Part shown: in pieces, positions 41,309 to 49,630 of the stretch
Layout of the letters: each line of letters begins with the position of its first letter
Position numbering within the stretch: the first letter of the stretch is position 1
DNA from: Actinomadura barringtoniae
GTDB taxonomy: Bacteria > Actinomycetota > Actinomycetes > Streptosporangiales > Streptosporangiaceae
Assembly (NCBI RefSeq): GCF_017573505.1
Contig: NZ_JAGEOJ010000006.1
Location: 372,001 to 436,000 of the forward strand
Direction of reading: 5' to 3'
Length of the DNA stretch: 64,000 nt
Made by a program: the position numbers and the translations under genes
The notes under the pieces: generated by a model
What the model saw: only the letters and a program-made list of their open reading frames with translations
The model's database searches: none
What the model was told of the DNA's origin: nothing

Positions 41309-44185
41309 CTAAGGACTGACGCCGCCCAGGTGATTGGCGACGATCCGCAGGCTCGGCGGACTGAGCTTGGCGTCGTTCTCGGCTACGACCGCGAGGGCAA
41401 GGGTGTTGCGGCCGCGCTCCTTCAGGAGTCCGGCCGGTAGCGCGAAGTCCTGCTGGACTTCACCGTTGATGTACTGGCCGAGGTTCCAGCCGTTCACGAA
41501 GAGCAGGACGCGGTACTTGCCGTCGCCCTTGGCGAAGTGGAGCGTCAGGGGGACGTCCTGTTTCTTGGGCAGATTCAGGCCGAACGCGGTCCGGTACCAG
41601 TTCACGCCGGGCGTGACCGATCCCGGTGCGCTCGCTTTCCAGCCGCCGTCACCGAAGCCCGGCAGGTGCCAGCCGGTGCGCTCGCCGTAGAGGCCGCCGT
41701 TGTTGAACGGGCCGCGCGCCTTGTCGGTGAGGTCCTCGCCGCCCTTGGCCCCCTGGATCCGCCAGGAGATCTGGCCCGCCGAGCCTGTGATGGACGCGCC
41801 GACCAGGCCCCGCGGCTGTTTGTGCCGGATCTCCTCGGCGGTCCAGTCGTCGTTGTGGCCCATGTTCTCCACGAGAACGGACAGGACTGCGGGCTCTCCC
41901 TTCTTCAGCAGTCCGGACGGGATCGAGAAGCTCCCTGGGCCGGGATCGGGGTTGGGCGGCGTGGTGGTGCCCTCGCCCGCGTCGGCCTGGACACCGCCCG
42001 CTGCCGAGCCGAGGTAACGGCCGTTCAGCCAGACCTGGTAGATGCCGTTCTTGCCGGTGATCGCGTTCGTCTTCACCGTGGTCTCGGCCCCGGTGGCGGT
42101 GAAGCGGCCCCGGTACCAGACATGGCCGTTGTGGAAGCCGTAGTCGTCGGCGTGGGTGGTGTGGTCGGCGACGGTCCACGAGGAGTCGTCGAAGGCCGTG
42201 GCGGCCTCGGGCGCCTCCGAGTGGGTGCGCCAGCCGGTGAGGGCGGGGACCGTCGCGGGCCGTGGTCCCGGTACGCGGCCGGCAAGCGAGCCGCTCGCGG
42301 TGCCGTGGACCGGGATCGCGGTGTCGTTGACGGCGACCTTCCGGCCGGGGCCGAAGACCTCGATGTCTCCGGCTGCGGCCGTGTCGGCCCGCAGGTCGAG
42401 GGTGCCGCCGCGCATTTGGGCGGACCTGAGGAGAGACGTGCCACGGACGAGCACGGGCCCGGCCGAGGTGTCGGCCCGCCAGAACTTGGCCGCCTCCTCG
42501 TCCGTGCCGAGCAGGAGCAGCAGCGGGCGCCGCCCGCCGCCGCTGATCTGCACGCGGGCCAGGCCGCGATGGGTGTAGTCGAGCGTGAGGTCTCCGTTCG
42601 CGTATGAGGCGCGCACACCGCCGTCGCCGGGCAGGACCTTGACGGTCGGTGCGCCGCTGTAGCGGAGCACGGTGCGGCCCGCCTCGCCGTCCCGCCCGTA
42701 CAGCAGCGCGACGTCGCGGCCACCGATCTCGGCATGCGTCATGATCTCCGAACTGGAGACGGCGAGTCGTTGGCCTCCCATGTCGTAGCCGCCCACGAGC
42801 ACCTTGGCGTCGCGGCCGTTCAGCCGGACGGGCAGCGTGTAGCGGCCGTCACGCGTCGTCCAGTCCAGCGTTGTGGAGTCGTCGGTGGTCGCGGCCCGGT
42901 CGGTGTGCCGGAGCAGCACGAACTGCGTGCCGCTTGAGGGGTTGGCGCGCGCGACCGTCTGAAGCGCGGAGTTGTCGTGCGCGGGCGCGGTGGCCGGGTC
43001 GGTTTCGGTGAGGGGACCGGCCGCCGCTCCCAGGAAGTAGTTCTGGCGCTTGAATTCGTCGTACTTGTCGGTGAGCTGCCGGTTCTCGGTGATCTGCGAG
43101 CCGTAGTCGTAGGAGGTGCCGACGTCGTTGGGCTGCGGCAGCCAGCCCCAGTTCGTTCCGCCGAAGCCCATGTAATAACTGAACAGCGTCGCGCCGCTCT
43201 GGATCAGGTTGTTCTTGTAGAAGTACTTCATGTACTTCACGCCGGTGAGCTGCCGGCACTTGTCGAAGCCGACGCCCTGCGCGTCGATGGACCCGGCCTG
43301 GTATTCGGCGGCGAAGACCGGAGACTTGTCGCTCAGCCGCTCGGTGACGCCCTCGCCCCAGGGGCCCCAGGGAGTGTCGGGCTCGCGGCATTCGAAGCTC
43401 TGCGGGTAGTCGTCGACACCGGCGATGTCCACGGCGCCCAGGCCGGTGGACCAGTCGGTCGTCCACGACGCGGCATCGCAGCACTGGTTGTGGGTGATGG
43501 GCACGTCGATGCCGTCCGCCCGGGCCTTGGCCTGGAGGTCGGCCATGTACTGCCGGTCGGTGTTGGCGGCGTACTCGTTCTCGGCGTTGTAGAGGACGAC
43601 CGACCCGCCCCGCGTCACCTGATGCTCGGCGAGGTAGGGGTCGATGTGCCCGAGCCAGTCCTGGTAGGCGGCGGTGTAGCCGGGGTCGCTGGAACGGGCA
43701 CGTCCCGGCACGTTCTTCAGCCAGGCGGGCAGTCCCCCACCGGTCGTCTCGGCGTTGATGTACGGGCCCGGCCGCGCGATGACGTACAGGCCCACCTCCT
43801 CGGCGGTCCGCAGCAGCCGGTCCACGTCGCGCACGCCGGTGAAGTCGTACACGCCCGGCTTGGGCGAGTGGTAGCCCCAGTGGAAGTAGATCGAGACGGC
43901 GTTGAAGCCCTCGGCCTTGTACTTCTCCAGCACGTCCCGCCAGAGGCCGGGGCTAGGCAGCCGGAAGTAGTGGAACTCTCCCGCCCGCAGCAGCACCCGC
44001 TTGCCGTCGATCTTCAACGAATACTTGTCGTAGGTGACCTGATGGACCTGATGGACTTGATGGAGCTGATGGACTTGATGGAGCTGATTGGACGCCTTGG
44101 CGGGCGGGGCGTGGAGGGCTGTGGAGATCAGCGCCAGCGCCGCCGCGAGCGCGAGCATCGTGCGGGAACGGCGTCTCATGCTCAC
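41309..44185 (-). CDS. Secreted GH35 beta-galactosidase
   Basis: 958 residues: signal peptide (MRRRSRTMLALAAALALIS...AKA, ~32), then six His-Gln-Val/Leu repeats (~33-50), a GH35 barrel (~52-380) and beta-sandwich domains, including GH2-like jelly rolls near the C-terminus. GH35 motifs: LLRAGEFHYFRLP, the acid/base Glu in LYNAENEYA and the nucleophile Glu in PVFAAEYQAG. Likely to remove beta-galactose from xyloglucan or galactan side chains. The GTG overlaps the GH3 stop by 4 nt (ATG at 44179 is an alternative), so the two are one operon. Confidence 0.93.
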   Translation of the reverse strand: MSMRRRSRTMLALAAALALISTALHAPPAKASNQLHQVHQLHQVHQVHQVTYDKYSLKIDGKRVLLRAGEFHYFRLPSPGLWRDVLEKYKAEGFNAVSIYFHWGYHSPKPGVYDFTGVRDVDRLLRTAEEVGLYVIARPGPYINAETTGGGLPAWLKNVPGRARSSDPGYTAAYQDWLGHIDPYLAEHQVTRGGSVVLYNAENEYAANTDRQYMADLQAKARADGIDVPITHNQCCDAASWTTDWSTGLGAVDIAGVDDYPQSFECREPDTPWGPWGEGVTERLSDKSPVFAAEYQAGSIDAQGVGFDKCRQLTGVKYMKYFYKNNLIQSGATLFSYYMGFGGTNWGWLPQPNDVGTSYDYGSQITENRQLTDKYDEFKRQNYFLGAAAGPLTETDPATAPAHDNSALQTVARANPSSGTQFVLLRHTDRAATTDDSTTLDWTTRDGRYTLPVRLNGRDAKVLVGGYDMGGQRLAVSSSEIMTHAEIGGRDVALLYGRDGEAGRTVLRYSGAPTVKVLPGDGGVRASYANGDLTLDYTHRGLARVQISGGGRRPLLLLLGTDEEAAKFWRADTSAGPVLVRGTSLLRSAQMRGGTLDLRADTAAAGDIEVFGPGRKVAVNDTAIPVHGTASGSLAGRVPGPRPATVPALTGWRTHSEAPEAATAFDDSSWTVADHTTHADDYGFHNGHVWYRGRFTATGAETTVKTNAITGKNGIYQVWLNGRYLGSAAGGVQADAGEGTTTPPNPDPGPGSFSIPSGLLKKGEPAVLSVLVENMGHNDDWTAEEIRHKQPRGLVGASITGSAGQISWRIQGAKGGEDLTDKARGPFNNGGLYGERTGWHLPGFGDGGWKASAPGSVTPGVNWYRTAFGLNLPKKQDVPLTLHFAKGDGKYRVLLFVNGWNLGQYINGEVQQDFALPAGLLKERGRNTLALAVVAENDAKLSPPSLRIVANHLGGVSP
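44036..44089. repeat. 9-bp degenerate minisatellite just after the GH35 signal peptide
   Basis: Six 9-nt units of the type GA(C/G)(C/T)TGATG on the plus strand encode His-Gln-(Val/Leu) repeats on the minus strand, immediately after signal-peptide cleavage. The frame is preserved by any unit change. Confidence 0.9.
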
Positions 44186-47100
44186 CGCCCGCTAGTGAAG
44201 GAGAACGAGGCCAGCCGCGCGTCGCCGCCGAACACGAGGTAGACGTCCTGCCGCCCGGTGGCGCCGGAGAGTGCTGCGGTGACGTCCTGGTAGGCGTACT
44301 TGTCGCCGGTGGACGGAACGGTCACCGTGCCGACCAGCCGTCCGGTCGGGCCGCCGAGGCGGACCTGGATCGTGGTGTCGCCGCCGCCCGCCCTGGCCAC
44401 TCGGGCCTTGACTCCCGTGAGGCCGGAGCCGAGCTGCGCGCCCGCGTACTTCACCCAGGCACCGGCAGCGCCGCCGACCGCCGTGCCGCTCACCTTCGAC
44501 TCGTCGACCAGCTTCACACCGGAGTAGTCGTCGAAGCTTTCCGCGCGGGTGGTCGCCGTCAGGTCGCGGGCGGGGATCGTCTCGCCGCGTACCGGTACCG
44601 ACGTCCGCTGGCGGATGTCAGCGGACGAGGCGCCGACGAGCAGGTCGTACGTGGACGACTCGACGACGGACTTGCCGCGTGTGACGTCCCAGTGCGCCAG
44701 GTCGGCGGTCTTGAACGTGAGCCGCACCGTTCGGGTCTGACCGGCGCCCAGGCTGACCTTCTCGAAGGCGCGCAACTGCTTCAGCGGCTGCTTGTCCCGG
44801 GAGGTGCGCTGGTGGGTGTAGAGCTGGACGACGTCCGAGCCCGCGCTCTTGCCTGTGTTGGTGACCGCGACGCTCGCGGTGATCGTTCCGCCCGCGCTGG
44901 AGACCTTCGGCACGCCGTAGCGGAAGCTCGTGTACGACAGGCCGTGCCCGAACGGGTAGAGCGGCTTGCCCTGGTAGTAGAGGTAGGTGCGGTTCGACTT
45001 GATGATGTCGTAGTCGAAGATGCTCGGCAGTTCGGAGTCGGACCGGTACCAGGTCTGGGTCAGGTGGCCGGACGGGTTCACGTCGCCGAACAGCACGTCG
45101 GCGAGGGCGTTGCCGGTCTCGGCGCCCGCGTGCGAGGTCCACAGGATCGCCGGGACGTGCTCCTGCTCCCAGGTGATCGCGGTCGGGTAGCTGTTCTCCA
45201 GGACCAGGGTCGTCTTCGGGTTGTTCTTGAGCGCGGCCCGGACGATCGCGCGCTGCCCGGCGGGCAGGTCGGTGGACGGCCGGTCGTAGGCTTCGCGTCC
45301 GTTCACCGAGGGGTTGCTGCCCGCCATGACCACGACCTGGTCGGCGCCCTTCACCGCCTTGGCGACGGCCGCCGCTCCGTCGACCAGGGTGTCCTGGGCG
45401 AAGACGGAGGCGTCTTCCTTCCTGCCGAGGGTGAGCTTGCCGTCGTCGCCGACGCGTACGTAATTGCCCGAGCTGAACCAGGTCTCGTGGGTCTCGTAGC
45501 CCGCGTACCGCAGCTTGACGTTGCCGTCGGGCTGCTTCTCCAGCGCGAACTGCTGCTGAACGAACCAGCCGCTCGGCTCCGCCTGGTCGTTGACGAAGTT
45601 CGACCAGTTCCAGCCGACGTACTTGCCGTTCGCGGCGTTCCGCAACGTGACGATGCCGTCGCCCCAGTCGGTGACGTCGAACTGCGAGGCGGCGGCGGGC
45701 GCGGTGTCGCTCACCGACAGTGCGGCGCCCGCGTCGCCGCTCCCGCCCGTGACGTACTTGCCGGTCTTGACGTCCTTGAGCGCGATCCGGTCGTCGCCGC
45801 GTTCGGCGGTGACGCTCGCGCCCGCCCCGAGCTTGGCGCGGATGCCGTCGACGGGCGTGACCTTGTACGGCGACTTGCCGGAGTACCAGTCGGTGTAGAC
45901 GACGTCGGCGAGCGGCCCGACGACCGCGACCTTCTTCGCTGAGGCTTTGGCGAGCGGCAGCGCCCGCCGGTCGTTCTTGAGCAGCACCATCGCCTCGGCG
46001 GCGGTGCGCCGGTTGAGCCGCTTGTTCGCGTCGGTGTTGAGCACCGAGGCGTCGATCTTCCCGTACGGGCCGCCGTCCGGGTCGAACTCGCCGAGCCGGA
46101 CCCGCAGCGACAGCGCGTGCCCCACGGCGGTGTCGATGTCGGCGGCCTTGATCAGCCCCTTGGCCAGCGCGTCCTTGATGGCGTTGACCGTGATGGAGGC
46201 GTTGAGGTTGTCGGCGGTGAAGCTGTCGTTGCCCGCCTTGAGGATCGCCGCGTCGCCCTGGGTGAAGTCGGGGTAGTAGTTGGTGTTCCAGCGCGGGTCG
46301 GTGCCGGAGCCGGAGAGGCTGTCGGCCAGCCCGGCGTCGGTCACGTTGAACAGGTCCTTCTTGGTCCACGACCGGACGACCCCGGCGAGGTCGGGGTTCA
46401 CTCCGTTCGGCCGCCCGTTGACCATGTTGTAGGCCGACATGACGCCGGTCGCGCCGCCGGCGGCGATGATCGGCTTGAACGCCTGGCGGTCGTACTCGTT
46501 CAGCACCCGCTGCGGCAGTTGCACGTCGGTGGTCGAACGGTTGGTCTCGTTGTTGTTGGCCAGGTAGTGCTTGAGGGTCGGCGCGGTCAGCAGGTACTTG
46601 GCGTTGTCGCCCTGCATGCCCTTGCCGTACGCACTGGCGATGGCGGCGGTGAGGGTGGTGTCCTCCGAATAGCCCTCCTCGTTGCGTCCCCAGCGCGGGT
46701 CGCGGAGGAGGTTGGTGACCGGGGCCCAGAGGTTGAGGCCCCAGACCATGCGCTCGTCGTTGGTGGAGTGGTAGCCGCGCGCCTCGGTGCCGGTGACGTG
46801 CCCGACCTGCCGGATCAGGTCGGGGTCCCAGGTGCTGGCGAGCCCGACACCCTGCGGGAAGACCGTGCCCTTGTCCGCGATGATCTGCTGGTCGCCGTAG
46901 CTGGTCCAGGCGACGCCGTGCACGGCCTCGGTCCCGGTCTTGAACGCCTTGAGCCCGAGCCGCGGGACGGCGGGCTGGTACTGGTGCAGCAGCGAGATCT
47001 TCTCGTCGAGCGTCAGCCGTCCGAGCAGGTCGCTGACGCGCGCGTCGACCGACAGGCCCGGATTCTGGAACGGGTAGGTCGCACGGGCGGCGGCCGCGGT

Positions 47101-47196
47101 GACCGGGACGGCCACGCCGAGCGAGGCGGCGAGTGCGAGGGACAGGACGGGAATCAGCGGCCGGCGGAACCGGCCGGGTGAGCGAGTGCGAGCCAC
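44182..47196 (-). CDS. Secreted multidomain GH3 glycosidase with beta-trefoil insertion and C-terminal CBM6-like domain
   Basis: 1004 residues from a GTG after GAGGAG: signal peptide (~1-36), GH3 N-terminal barrel (~45-370; nucleophile D287 in NVTDAGLAD; KHYLANNNE), GH3 C-terminal domain interrupted at about 468-603 by a fascin/ricin-like beta-trefoil (KDVKTGKYV, RNAANGKYVGWN and RYAGYETHETWF repeats), an FN3-like domain (~750-860) and a CBM6-like domain at the end (ESFDDYSGVKL, then QDVTAALSGATGRQDVYLVF). Substrate is probably a beta-linked glucose or xylose of a hemicellulose. An operator (TCGAAGCGCTTCGA) lies upstream, identical to that of the transporter at 56248. Confidence 0.9.
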   Translation of the reverse strand: MARTRSPGRFRRPLIPVLSLALAASLGVAVPVTAAAARATYPFQNPGLSVDARVSDLLGRLTLDEKISLLHQYQPAVPRLGLKAFKTGTEAVHGVAWTSYGDQQIIADKGTVFPQGVGLASTWDPDLIRQVGHVTGTEARGYHSTNDERMVWGLNLWAPVTNLLRDPRWGRNEEGYSEDTTLTAAIASAYGKGMQGDNAKYLLTAPTLKHYLANNNETNRSTTDVQLPQRVLNEYDRQAFKPIIAAGGATGVMSAYNMVNGRPNGVNPDLAGVVRSWTKKDLFNVTDAGLADSLSGSGTDPRWNTNYYPDFTQGDAAILKAGNDSFTADNLNASITVNAIKDALAKGLIKAADIDTAVGHALSLRVRLGEFDPDGGPYGKIDASVLNTDANKRLNRRTAAEAMVLLKNDRRALPLAKASAKKVAVVGPLADVVYTDWYSGKSPYKVTPVDGIRAKLGAGASVTAERGDDRIALKDVKTGKYVTGGSGDAGAALSVSDTAPAAASQFDVTDWGDGIVTLRNAANGKYVGWNWSNFVNDQAEPSGWFVQQQFALEKQPDGNVKLRYAGYETHETWFSSGNYVRVGDDGKLTLGRKEDASVFAQDTLVDGAAAVAKAVKGADQVVVMAGSNPSVNGREAYDRPSTDLPAGQRAIVRAALKNNPKTTLVLENSYPTAITWEQEHVPAILWTSHAGAETGNALADVLFGDVNPSGHLTQTWYRSDSELPSIFDYDIIKSNRTYLYYQGKPLYPFGHGLSYTSFRYGVPKVSSAGGTITASVAVTNTGKSAGSDVVQLYTHQRTSRDKQPLKQLRAFEKVSLGAGQTRTVRLTFKTADLAHWDVTRGKSVVESSTYDLLVGASSADIRQRTSVPVRGETIPARDLTATTRAESFDDYSGVKLVDESKVSGTAVGGAAGAWVKYAGAQLGSGLTGVKARVARAGGGDTTIQVRLGGPTGRLVGTVTVPSTGDKYAYQDVTAALSGATGRQDVYLVFGGDARLASFSFTSGR

Positions 47197-47230
47197 AACG
47201 ATTCTCTCCTCTGGTCGTATCCCCGATGAG

Positions 47231-47244
47231 TCGAAGCGCTTCGA
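47231..47244. promoter_or_regulatory. LacI-type operator TCGAAGCGCTTCGA before the GH3-GH35 operon
   Basis: A perfect 14-bp palindrome, 35 nt upstream of the GH3 start and directly after the LacI gene that probably recognises it. The same 14-mer lies at 56282-56295 in front of the transporter operon, tying the two transcription units together. Confidence 0.85.
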
Positions 47245-47286
47245 TTCAGCCCCTGGGAGGCCCTGCCTCCTCTCTCTTCGCAGGGA

Positions 47287-48297
47287 TCAGCCGGCCGCGG
47301 CGGGCGCGGTGCTCGCGCGTGCGGTCAGCCGGGGCGGCAGCAGCGTGGCGGCGGGAACGTCCTTGCCATCGAGCTTGTCCATGAGCAGTTCAACGGCACC
47401 GCGGCCGACCTCTTCGGCTGGTATCGCGACCGACGTCAGCGGAAGCTCGGCATGCTCGGCCAGTTCGTCCGGGCAGATGGCGACCACCGACAGGTCCTCG
47501 GGAACCCGCCGACCGGCCGCCTGGAACGCCTTCACGACCGCATCCAGAACGGGCTCGTTGTGGACGACCACGCCAGTGAGGTCCGGATGCTCGTCCAGCA
47601 GCCGTTCCACCAACGCGCGGGCAGCATCAGCGGTCGCCTCGCACGGATGCACGGACGCGTCCACCCCGTGCTCACCCGCCGCGGCCAGGAAGCCCTCGGT
47701 CGTACGCTCGGCGAACCCGGTCCCGCGCTCGTACACCTCGGGCGGTGAGCCGATCAGCCCCACCACGCGATGCCCGAGCCCGGCCAGGTGCCCCAGGCAC
47801 GCCTCGCCCGCCGCACGGAAGTCAAGGTCGATACAGGTCAAGCCCTCGGTCTCGGCCGGGAACCCGATCAGAACCGACGGCCGGTCCAGCGTACGCAGCA
47901 TCGGCAGCCGCTCGTCGCGCAGCTGAACGTCCATCACGATCAGCGCGTCCACCAGGGCACTGTCGGCCACCCGCCGCAGCCCCTCGTCGCCCTCCTCCTG
48001 GGTGAGCAGCAGCACGTCGTGGTCGTGCCGGCGCGCGGTCGTGACGACCGACACCGCGAACTGCATGACGACCGGCACGTGGATGCCCGTGCGCAGCGGC
48101 ACGACCAGCGCGAGGACGTTGGACCGGCTGCTCGCCAGCGCGCGGGCGCCGGCGTGCGGCCGGTAGCCGAGCTCGCTGATGCTGTCCTGCACCCGGCGGC
48201 GGGTCTCCTCGGAGATCGAGCGCTTGCCGCTCAGCACATAGGAGACCGTGCTCGGAGACACCCCGGCGTGGCGCGCCACGTCACTGATCTTGACCAC
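47287..48297 (-). CDS. LacI-family regulator of the xyloglucan-type module
   Basis: 336 residues from a GTG at 48297. It has a classical HTH (VKISDVARHAGVSPSTVSYVLSGKRSI) and an effector domain with LIVMDVQLRDERLPML, HRVVGLIGSPPEVYERGTGF and LTSVAIPAEEVGRGAVELLMDKL. It starts 17 nt inside the 3' end of the GH1 gene and is the last gene of GH31-GH1-lacI. The palindrome TCGAAGCGCTTCGA, present after this gene and before the transporter, is its likely operator. Confidence 0.9.
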   Translation of the reverse strand: MVKISDVARHAGVSPSTVSYVLSGKRSISEETRRRVQDSISELGYRPHAGARALASSRSNVLALVVPLRTGIHVPVVMQFAVSVVTTARRHDHDVLLLTQEEGDEGLRRVADSALVDALIVMDVQLRDERLPMLRTLDRPSVLIGFPAETEGLTCIDLDFRAAGEACLGHLAGLGHRVVGLIGSPPEVYERGTGFAERTTEGFLAAAGEHGVDASVHPCEATADAARALVERLLDEHPDLTGVVVHNEPVLDAVVKAFQAAGRRVPEDLSVVAICPDELAEHAELPLTSVAIPAEEVGRGAVELLMDKLDGKDVPAATLLPPRLTARASTAPAAAG

Positions 48298-49630
48298 GAA
48301 CCGTCCTCAAGAAGTCCCGGTACCAGGCGGCGCTGTCCTTCCACGTCCGCCGCCCCGTCGCATAGTCGACATGGATCACCCCGAACCGCCTGGAGTAACC
48401 GTACGACCATTCGAAGTTGTCCAGGAGCGACCAGACGAAGTAGCCGCGCAGGTCCGCGCCCGCCGCCGCGGCGCGCGCCGCGGCGGCGGTGTGCTCTTGC
48501 AGGTAGGCGATCCGGCGTTCGTCGGCGACCCGGCCGCCCACCAGCTCGTCATCGAACGCGGCGCCGTTCTCGGTCACCATCAGCGGCGTCCCGGGGTACT
48601 CCCGGTGGAGCCGCAGCAGCAGTTCCTCGAGCCCGGACGCGTCGACGACCCAGCCCATCGCCGTGTGCTCGCCCTCCTGCGGAAGGAACGCGATGTCCTC
48701 GCAGCCGGGGAACGACGAGCCCTCGCCCGCCGCGTGCCCGTCCGCGCCCGGCGTTCCGTCGCCCGGCACCACCAGGCTCGGCTGGTAGTAGTTCACCCCG
48801 AGGAAGTCGATCGGCGCGGCGATGAGGTCCTCGTCGCCCTCCCGGACGAACGACCAGCCGGTGATGGCGGCGGTGTCGGCGAACAGGTCCGCGGGGTAGC
48901 CGCCGCCGAGCATCGGCCCGAGGAAGATCCGGTTGGCGACCGCGTCCACGCGCCGTACGGCCTCGGGCTCACCGCGCAGGTGGTGCAGGTTGAGCGTGAC
49001 CGACATCTGCGCGGACGGCGCCACGACCTCGCGCAGCGCGCGCACCGCCAGGCCGTGCCCGAGGTTCAGATGGTGGGCGGCGGCCAGCGAGTCGGCGCGG
49101 TCGGTGCGGCCCGGCGCGTGCACGCCGGAGCCGTAGCCGAGGAACGCCGCGCACCACGGCTCGTTCAGCGTGGTCCAGGTGTGCACGCGGTCGCCGAGCT
49201 CCGCGCCGATCGCGGCGGCGTAGTCGGCGAACCGGAACGCGATGTCGCGCTCCGGCCAGCCGCCCGCGTCCTCCAGCGCCTGCGGCAGGTCCCAGTGGTA
49301 GAGCGTGGCGACCGGCGCGATCCCGCTCTCCAGCAGCTCGTCGACGAGGCGCGAGTAGAAGTCGACGCCCTTGCGGTTGAGCTCGCCGCCCGGCAGGACG
49401 CGCGACCAGGAGATCGAGAACCGGTAGGCGTCGATGCCCAGCTCGGCCATGGCGGCGACGTCCTCGCGCCACCGGTGGTAGTGGTCGCACGCCACGTCGC
49501 CGGTGTCGCCGTTCAGCGTCTTGCCGGGCGTGTGGCTGAACGTGTCCCAGATCGACGGCGCCCGGCCGTCCTCACTGGCGGCACCCTCGATCTGGTACGC
49601 GGCCGTGGCCGTTCCCCAGAGAAAACCCAT
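48281..49630 (-). CDS. Intracellular GH1 beta-glucosidase
   Basis: 449 residues, the typical single-domain GH1 length, without a signal peptide: FLWGTATAAYQIEGA start, acid/base Glu in TLNEPWC, nucleophile Glu in MVTENGAA and the GYFVWSLLDNFEWSYGYSRRFG aglycone-site segment. A paralogue of BglC at 18255. The ATG overlaps the GH31 stop by 1 nt. Working after an alpha-xylosidase, it would remove the glucose exposed by xylose removal from xyloglucan oligosaccharides. The upstream in-frame region to 50041 is antisense-free overlap with GH31 and is not part of the gene. Confidence 0.93.
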   Translation of the reverse strand: MGFLWGTATAAYQIEGAASEDGRAPSIWDTFSHTPGKTLNGDTGDVACDHYHRWREDVAAMAELGIDAYRFSISWSRVLPGGELNRKGVDFYSRLVDELLESGIAPVATLYHWDLPQALEDAGGWPERDIAFRFADYAAAIGAELGDRVHTWTTLNEPWCAAFLGYGSGVHAPGRTDRADSLAAAHHLNLGHGLAVRALREVVAPSAQMSVTLNLHHLRGEPEAVRRVDAVANRIFLGPMLGGGYPADLFADTAAITGWSFVREGDEDLIAAPIDFLGVNYYQPSLVVPGDGTPGADGHAAGEGSSFPGCEDIAFLPQEGEHTAMGWVVDASGLEELLLRLHREYPGTPLMVTENGAAFDDELVGGRVADERRIAYLQEHTAAAARAAAAGADLRGYFVWSLLDNFEWSYGYSRRFGVIHVDYATGRRTWKDSAAWYRDFLRTVRGQDQ

